From Phorcus lineatus (lineage: Eukaryota > Mollusca > Gastropoda > Trochida > Trochidae): 64,000 nucleotides of DNA. Location of the stretch: contig OV121081.1 of assembly GCA_921293015.1 (NCBI GenBank), forward strand, positions 76,339,022-76,403,021. Direction: 5' to 3'. The first letter of the stretch is position 1. The number at the start of each line of letters is the position of its first letter. Under the pieces are notes generated by a model. The model saw only the letters and a program-made list of their open reading frames with translations. It was not told where the DNA came from and did not search any database. Positions 23,375-33,340 of this stretch are shown piece after piece. Both the position numbers and the translations under genes were made by a program.

Positions 23375-24186
23375 TACCATTAAAATCCTTCTTGAAGTGA
23401 CAATGTGGATTTACGACAATACATGAAAGATTGCTAATGGTTAACGTTAACTACACTTCAAAAGTATTTATTGAGTTTCTTAGGAACACATATGTTCACT
23501 CTCAGCACAGGTGAGTAGTGAGCACAGGTGAGTCGGTGCTCGTTAGGAAAGATTTATTACCTTGATGATCCTACCATATGCAATAAGACAGATAAATCGT
23601 GTACCTCAACTTTTACCTCACAACAAATATTTGAATCTTCTTTTTAATCCAAAATGTGTTTAAATAACAGCCATCAAAAGAAGCATATCAATACAGTATG
23701 ATATTTTGGAGTTGGAAATATACCAATCATTATAAACACACGTTTACATTTATTTTGTTAATTAGCAATACACATATTTATATCTGTACAAGATATAAGA
23801 ACATTTCTTTCTACAAAGCATAACTCAATGTTATGTTTTCATGTTTTAACAGAAGGCAAATAGCTCAACATATTCGTATATTAATTTCTTTAATAGAAAT
23901 TTTATTTCATAAATAATATTTTCAATTTGGTATTCGTTATACAATCCATGATAAAGATTCTACCTTTTGATGATTTTTGTATGAAAATGCACGTGCATTT
24001 TCCATTTAAATGGTCATGGGCAGAATTTTCAATCGTCGAAGAAACGCGGCATAAAAATACTTAAACTGCATTCCACGCAAAACGAATTGCTATGGGCGTA
24101 GACGTGACAGATGCCTTATCAGAACCTTACTCCATCATTGAAAAACGTTTTTCAAACATTGCAAGTCAAATCCAGAATCTGCGCCA
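23375..24186. other. Non-coding stretch; possible promoter of the next gene
   Basis: No gene. The last ~150 bp before 24187 would be the 5' UTR and core promoter of the signal-peptide exon. No clear TATA box or other motif is seen in it. Confidence 0.35.
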
Positions 24187-24241
24187 ATGATGATAGCTGT
24201 AATTCAAAATCTTTTACTTTTACTAATATCGGGTTTCCAAG
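24187..24241 (+). CDS. Signal-peptide exon of a putative secreted protein (exon 1)
   Basis: ATGATG at 24187 opens 18 codons, MMIAVIQNLLLLLISGFQ, an ideal short signal peptide (polar start, seven-residue Leu/Ile core, small residues before the end). It is followed by G|GTAAGT, a perfect splice donor, giving a phase-1 intron. A phase-1 intron straight after the signal peptide is typical of extracellular modular proteins. An acceptor of matching phase lies at 25713. The combination of hydrophobic core, exact donor and phase is the strongest host-gene start in the window. Transcript support is needed to prove it. Confidence 0.5.
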
Positions 24242-24893
24242 GTAAGTTTATTTGACTGAATAGTTATTGTTCTAAATAGGCACTGTATGTAAATATATTT
24301 GTCTAATTTCACAATGACATGTGTTACTTTCATTTGAAGATATTCTGGCTATGTTCTTGAGTACGATGAAGAAAAATCCAAAACACTTACCGTACATATA
24401 CAATTCTTCACCAGTGTTCACTTCACAATTAAGTCACTAGTGTTGGTTTAATTTTACACATGTTTCACATAACAAGCTAGGTTATAGTAATGGTAAAAGA
24501 AAGAGTTAACCAAACTTGTCATTTAGTAAGTTTAAACTTGAAATTTACATGCATCAAGAACAACTGCAGCCCCTTTTGCATTAGGTAAATATTATTAAAA
24601 TTGCATGTCAATAGCAAAATGCGATCAATTTTGAAATACAACCTCTCACTTTACCAAATTTTATTTTCATTTCTTGGAAGGGAGCGTGGAAAAAAGAAAT
24701 ACTCGTGGAATCCTTTCTATTTATATCTAATCACTCAAATTTCAACTACGCCCAATCAAGACTGTTGATTTAGTGTTGCTGACGCTGTACTCTTGACTTG
24801 CAGAGTATAAGAAAGATCTTCTGATTTTTATGTTCTGCTGCCAGACTGTTGATTGAAACCCTTGGCAGCCAGGCTGTTATAATTGACCACGAA

Positions 24894-25178
24894 GTGTGTG
24901 TGTGTGTGTGTGGGTGTGTGTGTGTGTGTGTGGGTGTGTGTGTGTGTGTGTGTGAGTGTGTGTGTGTGTGTGTGGGTGTGTGCGTGTGTGTGCTGATAAA
25001 ACCTCGGTTCTATATCAAAACTAGTGTGTATGTGTGCGTTTGTGTGGGTGTGGGTGTGGGTGTGTGGGTGTGTGTGTGTGTGTGCTGATAAAACCTCGGT
25101 TCTATATCAAAACTAGTGTGTATGTGTGCGTTTGTGTGGGTGTGGGTGTGGGTGTGTGGGTGTGTGTGTGTGTGTGTG
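24894..25178 (+). repeat. (TG)n microsatellite with 92-bp duplicated unit
   Basis: A TG tract interrupted by GG and GA occupies 24894-24990. Then a 92-bp unit starting tgctgataaaacctcggtt occurs twice (24991 and 25083), each copy ending in a TG/GGTG run. The copies are nearly identical, so this duplication is recent. Long open frames of alternating Val/Cys and His/Thr across the tract are artefacts. It lies in intron 1 of the putative secreted-protein gene. Confidence 0.95.
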
Positions 25179-25712
25179 GTATGTTTTGAACAAATGGCCT
25201 CTTTTCGTTGATATATTGTCTATATCAATATATTGATAAATTATTAGCTGATTGATGCTTGCAATAATTACAAGATGACTTGTTACCTGAATCCATATCA
25301 TGGTTTTTAATGAGTTATTACATGTGCTCACAGTTATGTTGAAAATACATTCGCCTACACTTATGCCTAAGAGTTCTTACAAATTATTTACATAACACAA
25401 AACATGTTAATTTAAAGAAGTTATTCAAATCAAGTTAGAAGAATGTGGAATGCTTCGAAGTTGCCAAATGTCTTATCTTATTGTAATATTTCAGCGGATA
25501 AATTTGGATATGAAGTAATTTATTCAAACTATGGTTTAGGTCATTAATTTTAAACTAATCAACAGGCATCCGGCTGCTCATGACTAATAACCCTTTTTGA
25601 TTTTGGAATACATAAAAGTCTCTCATTTGTGTGTAAATGAACATTTGCATCGGTTTATTCATCCTTTCTTCATCAAATGTTGTCTTACTGCCAATTTATT
25701 TGTTGGTTTTAG

Positions 25713-25779
25713 TCCAGTTCCTAAGCTGTTGGGAACTCGGTGCCCCTACTTACAAATACATTATGCGTGACACCTCCAC
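25713..25779 (+). CDS. Putative exon 2 of the secreted-protein gene
   Basis: A good acceptor (ttatttgttggttttag) precedes 25713. Joined in phase 1 to exon 1 it reads VQFLSCWELGAPTYKYIMRD, then TST. A TGA stop follows at 25781-25783 in this frame, but a donor AC|GTGACA just before it (25779) would leave phase 2, which is exactly the phase needed at the acceptor of the Cys-rich exon at 33040. The phase agreement on both sides is the reason for this model. The donor is only moderate and the intron to 33040 would be 7.3 kb. Alternatively the protein simply ends here. Confidence 0.35.
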
Positions 25780-25974
25780 GTGACAAAAGGTACAAACCAT
25801 AGCTAAAAAGGGTAAGTCGGTACGGGTAATATTTATTTCCTTATCATCTACAACCCGTCGTTCTCTTGATGATCTTCACTAGCCAATCCTAGCCAACTTT
25901 TGCTGGACAAAATGGAAAGTTTCAAATACTTATGAATAAAATTGTTGTTAATATTTTGAACAAAGGTAACATAA

Positions 25975-26469
25975 TTAGAACCGAACTGTGTCTAACGTTA
26001 CACTTTTAATTGTCTTGTGTAGGTTAAAACACTGGATTTTTGGCAGAGGTGCAATATCAAAAAGATACATTTTCCAAAAAACAAGATTGTTGGTTATCGA
26101 ATGTGTTTTCAAGTAAAATATCCCTTTAACAGAGATAAATAATTGGCAACGGAAAATGAATTTGTCTAATGCAAAACAGTGTAAATGTAGACTTGCTATT
26201 TGTGAGTACATAAAGGAACCATCTTGACAATGATATGAAGAGCAGACAATCATCGTATATGGCAATAATAACATAAACATAAAAACATAAAAATCATACA
26301 ACATAGACATGAAATGAAGTGTTGACCAAAATAGATAAAAGAATGGCAGCGAAGTCTGAACATTCAATGGACATATAATTTTTGAGAAGCTATTTGCAAT
26401 CGTAGCTTTTTATAAGTCCATCAAAGGTTCGATATAGCCACATAAATACATAAACAAATTTAATGTGTT
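25975..26469. other. Intronic or intergenic; no supportable gene
   Basis: A 130-codon minus-strand frame covers 25975-26367 but is rich in Phe/Met/Leu/Tyr with no domain pattern and is judged a chance opening of A+T-rich DNA. Confidence 0.4.
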
Positions 26470-28899
26470 CATACTAGTATTCCTCTGAGGAAACTCGTGT
26501 GTTGTGCAACCCTCGCACTGGCCTGATACATACTATTGAGGGATGAACTTTATTATTTAAAAAAAAAACAAATTTCAAAGTAATAAGGCTGAAACAGAAA
26601 TAAACTGTTTTAATTTTCAGTTGACAGTGTCATCTTAAATAGTTATGCGTCTGAGATTAATAAGATGATTCAATTTCTTTTGTAATAGCGTAGGGATCGC
26701 TGATTTGATTCTTCGATAATAATGTAATGCTAATCATGAGTAATGACATTTTGAATGTAAATCAAGCCCTCTTGAAATTTAGTGATAGAGCAAAATGCAG
26801 TATAAAAATATTTTAAGTTGTTTCTAACGTAAAAAGACAAATTCATTTACTATGTTCATATGTTTTTGCCCACTATATCCGTCTGTCTTTATGTAGAGCA
26901 TGCGCAGTAACAGTTAATGCCTGCCTCTCTGACAATATATCTTTAAAATATCATTTACGACAATACACGTAATAAATAGATGAATGACAAATAATGAGAG
27001 CAACATGCTGTAACTGGAGATCCTCTGTCACATTGTCTTAAAATCATAATTTGATATTATAGATTTAACCTATAAATGATAAGTGAATGCTTTTGAGTGA
27101 AATTCAGATCAATCATTTAATCTTTAATCATTTGAGTAAATGAAATTGATCATAGTTACTTGAGCCAAATTTCTATGTTAGTTGAATGACACCTTTTATT
27201 GATCAAAATATTGTATTACAGTTGGTATCATTTGTTTTCTTGTCGTAAGTTCAGTTTAACTGCTTGTGAAATCAGGCGGGCATGTGTCTTTAAAACATAA
27301 ACGGTTAATCTACTCTTGTGCAGCAGTACAATAGTGTGTCCTTCCGTGAATGTTTATTACAAATATTCGACTACTGTTTTTAATATTTCAAGAAATTTCA
27401 GGGAGGACCAGCTTGAATTTAAAAACAATGTATTACAGGGAATAACATCTGTACTCTGTAATTATCAAAAGTACTAACATGTCATCTCTGACATAAGAAC
27501 AATAAAAACTTGAATTTGATGTGTTTTCAATTACAATTATTATTGAAATGTAATATCATGAATGTGTTTTTCTTTTGATTTGAATTCAAATGTCTTATCA
27601 AAGTCCTTAGATCTGAAACCATCATAGGAAATCCAAAAAGGAACAATAGAATGAGCAAATCAGCAAGATATTATTTTTGTTTATCAGTTCTTGAAATACC
27701 ATATTTTTCATGATCTGAGTTTATCCTTTAATCCTTACACTAAATGAAATAACGATAAATGGGAAAGAAAATATTGAGTACAAGAATGTGAATATGTCAT
27801 GTTATCAGCTTCGATCACGTTGAATACTCAGATGCGTTGATAACTATCATGTTACGCAATCCATAGTTATACTTTAATCCAAAACATTTAAAGTCTAGTT
27901 GGAGTTGAGAGGTCATTAATATGAAAGTTGAAGTTGAGAGTTTCTAAAATTGTCTACATGATTTGAATTTATATGAACGTTTGTTTGTAACTTTATCGTG
28001 TGTCATTTACACAACGATTGACTAAACATATGAAACGACATTACTTTTTGTCAAAATCAACCGTTGGCACAATAATCGATTATTTAATTAATTATAAGAA
28101 GGTCATATGAAAAACTTATCAATAAACAATTCATAAAACACGCATTTCCATGCGGTAACTTTTGAAGAAATGCTCCGGAATGTGGATTCACTTTTAATCT
28201 GTAATTGAATTTTTTTTAAAATAATGATCAATTGAACCATTTCAGATTTTTTTCAAACATGTTGGACATAATCATTGATTCATTTTTGTATGCCCTCCAA
28301 GGCATAAAGGAACTTGACACACCTTAGGACGTGAGTAACTCTGCTATTGTATAGTCTAGGAACTAAACCAAGACTTGTTATCTTTATTTCAAAAGTACAG
28401 CGAGGCCTTCGCAATGAGGATAATGTCTGGGATCTAATGTTTTTAGTGTTCAAACTGTCTACGAGGGAATGTCGACAAAGCCTCCATACAATTGGTTTAA
28501 TCAACGAGAACGTATCTTCACTGATGATTGATGTTCTATACTTCTTATCATCATCATCCCCACCCAAACATGTATGTGTGTTGTACTACCATCTTCCTTT
28601 TGTACGATTATTTTCTTATTGTTTTTATCATGGTTTCAATAAGTAAATTATATGATGCATTCCAGTTTGCATTGGTATGTTAGTTTGTTTTATGTTGAGG
28701 TTTATTCTTTTGTTCTAAAATAACCAATTAACTAAATGTGTGTTAAGGAGATGAAAATAAATTCATACTTAACTTTTACTGAACCCTCAGTGTCTTATAA
28801 AGATTATACAACTTTAGACTGGATCTACAAAGATGCTTCTACTAGAAATTTTCTTTGAAGAAAATGTTTAGCATGTTGAGGCATTTCATTTTCTCCCAG

Positions 28900-28925
28900 A
28901 CGAGAATACTGTACAGACAGGCTTT
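28900..28925 (+). CDS. Possible 26-nt micro-exon
   Basis: A very good acceptor (gcatttcattttctcccag) is followed after 26 nt by a perfect donor (GTGAGT). The piece encodes REYCTDRL in one frame (phase 2 in, phase 1 out). It lies between putative exons 2 and 3 of the secreted-protein gene but would break that model's phase, so it could be an alternative exon or chance. Confidence 0.2.
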
Positions 28926-30154
28926 GTGAGTACACGAATAAGAGTAGAAGATTGGCATACTATACACCTAGCTATTTATTCTCTTTTGATAACTGCTTTT
29001 AAATCCTCAGGACAGATTATGTTCTACAATTGTCTTGCCTCTAATCTTTGACTAGTCGTAACTTTGCATTAAGCATGATAAGTTAAAAATAAGTTTAAAA
29101 GCTGCACTGTATGCAGAAACTGTTCTATTTGAGACTGTTTACCTATCTGCAAACATGGGAGCGATGATGTTTATATAAACTTTACTGAAAGTTTGGGTTA
29201 CTTGGAGGTATGCCTATTGAAGTCTGGCATTCAGAACTTCAACACAAAATACTGTTTTGTAAGTAGAAAAAAATATGATGATAAACAAGTAGGAATATAT
29301 TTTACCATCAGATGATCAACATTTATTTATATGAGTTACCATCAGGATAGAAACTATCTGTTTATGCATGGCTGGGAGATACTTGATACTAAATACACAA
29401 ACGAAAGAGTCAGAGGCTTTGTAGCTCATCAGCCACTTTGTATTTTATGTTAAGCCTGTAATAAATTGTTATCTACACATTGTGCAATCCCGTGCCATGA
29501 CCATGTCTTATATAACTCCATTTTCTTTTAGCACATACATCCATTTACGTTCAGCACAATAAAAACAGTACTCCAACTGAACAATAATCTGCTCCATATT
29601 ATATTGATTAGTGTGTGCATGTTGATTTTGCTGCTTTAAATTATTGTTGAAAATATCAAAATATGAAGTAAAAATAACGAGATAGTAAAGCAGTCTATTT
29701 GATGGTTGTCTGAAAGTTTCAGTCTTCATTCCAAATATAGTTTGTTCAAAATGTCAAACGTCCTACCAGAATGACAAAACTGATGAGGAATATAATAAAG
29801 TAAACGTCTCTAGTGGAATGAGTTTATTTTTGAGCTGATACACTCATTTAATATTAGCTTTGCTCTCCATCCCGTAGGCACTTCAAACGTTACCTAGACA
29901 TAGGGACACGTCTGTTGAGGAAAACTAGAAAGAAACATAAAGAGAATAAATCTAAAATCTCATTACAAATTCCTTGGATTTGATTAATATGGTTGTAGAT
30001 GAATTGTCATAAAACGTATTGAAGTGTTTTACCCCCTCGGCGTCATTGATACACATGGAAAATTTCTGCATTCGAAACAGTTCACTGGTATTGAAATAAA
30101 TTTATCCCAATCATCGATCTCATTCAGATTTACGTGGTCAACAAAAAATACATG

Positions 30155-30459
30155 TCAGATATTAGTTATTGATAAATGATGATTCACCCCTGCCACCGCC
30201 GATAACGTCACAGTAATTATAAGGGTACGATTTAGCAGGTGGAGTCTGCACAGATATCTGTCTTTGCGAGGTGTCGTAATTCTTGGCCTGCCTGACCTTG
30301 GCCGGTCCTCGGTGACACCAGTCTGCCTCAATCGCTGTAGCAACTTATTGACGGTTGTAGTCGTGCAGTTAAACAGCGCCCTTGGAGTGTGACGTTGTGG
30401 TACCCCGTTTAACTCATTCCTATAGCCCTCTCGCGCTGTTGCATTGTCAATCTGGCCAT
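30155..30459 (-). pseudogene. Tc1-like transposase, N-terminal fragment
   Basis: On the minus strand an ATG at 30459 begins MARLTMQQRERAIGM, the first helix of the Tc1 paired-type DNA-binding domain. After a stop and a frameshift it continues as LLQRLRQTGVTEDRPRSGRP then RITTPRKDRYLC, the GRPR hook and start of the second helix-turn-helix typical of Tc1 transposases. The catalytic DDE part is missing altogether, so this is a 5' relic. It is a different subfamily from the copy at 59250-60232. It lies in copy A and I saw no counterpart in copy B, so it probably inserted after duplication. Confidence 0.85.
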
Positions 30460-33039
30460 TTTATGATTTCCTTCACTGTATGTTTTCAATACAAATTAAC
30501 TGTAAGTTAGGACAGGAAATACTCAAAGGTTTGGAGCTGCAATTGCACAACAAGTTTGTCAATGTTATGGAGCATTAGCGTACATTTCAACTCACAAAGT
30601 GTAATACTTTATCAGTTGTCATTACAGTAGACATGCACATATTATTCTATATACATTTTAATGAAATTCTCATCGGTTATTACGTGTTTCGCATTATTAA
30701 ATGTCATACATTCTTTTTCTCGCTAGTTTATATTAACAACAGAGTATTTATGAAATGAACATATGATTTAACGACGCTTTTAAATTTTTAAAACTACAAC
30801 GCTTCAATTCAATTGAACGAGGGAATAGATAAAATTAGTTATGCCTGCATTAACAGTCTGCATATTTATAAAGCGACATGACAGAAAATGATCAAACCTG
30901 AATATTGGTTAATTTGATTTCATATTAATTTAATCTCTACATCAAAGTAAAGATTTCAAATTTTGTCAATTCACCAAATCAAATTTTTTAAGATATAACA
31001 TTCTAGAATAAAAAGTATTATTTTCTCTTGATTGCATACAGCTGCATACCGAAAGTTTGTTCACTTACCACTGAATCGTAGTGCAAATATCATGTAATGT
31101 GGGTTTCGTTTCAACGTCAATAGAATAACTTAAGCAAAACTAACAATGGATCACCCACTGTCCATGTGTGAAATAGCAATTCTTGAAATCATTTTGGCAT
31201 CGTCTGGTCTCTCGTGCAAAAATTCTAACTTTGGCATATTGATATAGACAGAAGGCGTCATAATTTCGAAATTTAGATTTCGTTAAATGTCAAATGAAAT
31301 GATCCGTATCGAATCTCTGAGAATAAAACCCACCTAATCACATTGCCTTTGTGCTAAGGAACAACGTGACTAATTTTTAAGAAAGTTGATAACTTATAAA
31401 GGATTTTATGGAGAAAAATAAAAATTAGTGTTTTCGGAATTTTGACCTCTGGTCACTTCAATGGCCTGCCAAAACTGTTATGGGTAAACATTTGCCTTAC
31501 AGAAGAATGGATCTACATATCTGTATTGAAAATTCAATTATAACCGTTTCTTTTTCGCAACGCTATGATACCTCAAAGGTATCTCAAATTACATGATATT
31601 TGCACTAGTATGTTCAGGTATGTTAAGAAAATTTTGGCATGGAGCTGTATAGTTTATGCAGAATGTTGAGAAATTAGATGTAAGAAATAGTAACTGGAGT
31701 GAGAGTGCAGTGTAATTGTTTTCTCCCTAATACTTGTTTTATTTACTGTGATGCTATTTTTGATGTCCTAAATGAGTCACACTGCAGTAAGAATTTTCTT
31801 TTTGAAGGCAAGATGACCTAGATACAAGAGTTACTATATTTTTAAAAAGCATTTATTGAGTAATATATACTTTTTATTTAAATCTTACCTTGTGAGATAA
31901 TAAAGGCGGTTCAACTAAATGTAAACATTCCTGTTCTATCATTTTTGGAAACTTTTCAAAATTCACTGAAGAGAAGGCAAGAAATTAAGTAAGTTTGTAA
32001 AACAGCTGCTTTTCTACCTGAACGTTCCTTTCTTGGCAGTCTGCCACTTATACTTGATGTGGTGCTTTAATTCAAATAAAGTGAATTCATTTATTTCTCA
32101 TTTGAAAAGACGAAGTATTTTCTTACATAATTGGATATAGAATGTAAATAGAATATGTTACAACCGTATATAATCTTCACGAAATGATTTTTCGACTTGA
32201 ATAGTGTTTATCAATAAATGTATTATATCAGTATTTACATGGTAATTGTTGCTCATCGGTTGGGTGTGTTTGTCGTGTTCTCAATCTGTCCTCTGGTCTT
32301 CTGTATGTGTGTCCTTCCATCTGATTCCTTCTCCGCAGGTTGTCAAAGAAATCTCAAATAATGAACAATATTCACTAGTTATGATCACCCTATTCCAAAT
32401 ATGCAAAATGTTTCTACCAAAAACAACGAAATTTGATTTTGTTTAAAGTTTAGATTTTAAAATTAGTTTAAGAATTATATTTTACTTTGAAATATGTCAT
32501 TAAACTTTGTCAGAGACAAAGCTCCATAATTAAAGAGTTTAGGTTTAAATACACATACAATGTTTGGTGAGGCATATTGTAAATGGATTTAATACATATT
32601 TTGGGTACCTGCTGAACTGAACCGTTGTAGGAAGTCTTCACATCGGGTTGCTGTCAGACTAAGACAACAATTACTTTGAGATTTCAAACCTACCCTTTAA
32701 TTATGTAAATTTGTGTGCATGAGAGTTTTAAACTAGATATATGCAGAGTACTTTTTAGAGTTTTGTTTGTTTTGTCTGTTATGTTGTGACATTGCTATGG
32801 TGTATATAAATTTATGTATTTATTATTTGTAAATAACTATTTCACTTCCACTTTGTGAGCGTGTATCACTGTTTTGGATACAATTTCACCTATATAAGAA
32901 GCAGCTCTTTCAATACCATTTGCCGTTGCATTGGCGATTAGATAGATATGGTTTACATTTGCGTACATAAAATGTAAATAATTATACTTCTATTATCTAC
33001 ACATAGATTCAGCTTTTGATTCTTTTTAATCTTTTTCAG

Positions 33040-33178
33040 TGGATTAACATCATCAACTTGCCAGAGGATTGTGCCTTGTGATGAATCTGATTTATGTTTG
33101 GCAAACGTTTTCAGCAGGAACCATTTCGGCTGTTTGACGTCTAAAGCTAAACTGGTGTTGTTGGATATTTTGGAATAA
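33040..33178 (+). CDS. Putative Cys-rich terminal exon, PAN/Apple-like pattern (exon 3)
   Basis: A strong acceptor (ttctttttaatctttttcag) precedes 33040. In phase 2 the exon reads GLTSSTCQRIVPCDESDLCL, then ANVFSRNHFGC and a Lys/Leu tail ending LLDILE, with TAA at 33176-33178. The spacing C-x5-C-x5-C-x11-C, with a Phe after the third Cys, resembles PAN/Apple modules, which bind proteins or sugars and are abundant in secreted and surface proteins of molluscs. Joined to exons 1 and 2 it would give a secreted protein of about 87 residues. An AATAAA overlaps the stop codon. The homologous position in copy B (43928) keeps an AG acceptor but has an immediate stop, so only this copy could be functional. 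Confidence 0.4.
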
Positions 33179-33340
33179 AACTAGGAACGATTTTAGAACT
33201 TGCATAACTTAACATATCATTGCGTGTCAGACCTTCAAATCTTCTCTGTAATATTTTAAACGTGGTCTTCGGTAACACAAAGACCTCTTACCGCTACGAC
33301 CTCGTAAAGCAGGTCGTAGCCCACCTCTTACAATTTTTAC

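Larger units (their letters stand above)
26470..33240 (+). repeat. Segmental duplication, copy A
   Basis: Many blocks align in order with 38080-44120: about 26483 with 38078 (cactggcctg), 27170-27235 with about 39610-39675 (ctatgttagtt, gtatcatttg), 27520-27600 with about 39940-40020 (ttttcaattacaatta), 31890-32010 with 42633-42750 (tgagataataaaggcg), 32880-32960 with 43735-43810 (ggatacaatttcacct). I judge the blocks roughly 70-85% similar by eye. The match resumes beyond the 2.85-kb TIR element at 36227-36400 (against 45345-45500). The duplication is old and covers mainly introns of the putative gene family. Confidence 0.75.

Noticed and set aside
24849-25331. Open frames of Val/Cys (plus) and His/Thr/Pro (minus) repeats
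   Set aside because: They are translations of the TG microsatellite and its 92-bp duplication, not genes.
25975-26367. 130-codon minus-strand frame
   Set aside because: Strongly biased to Phe, Met, Leu and Tyr, with no domain pattern, no acceptable splice borders and no counterpart elsewhere; judged a chance opening.
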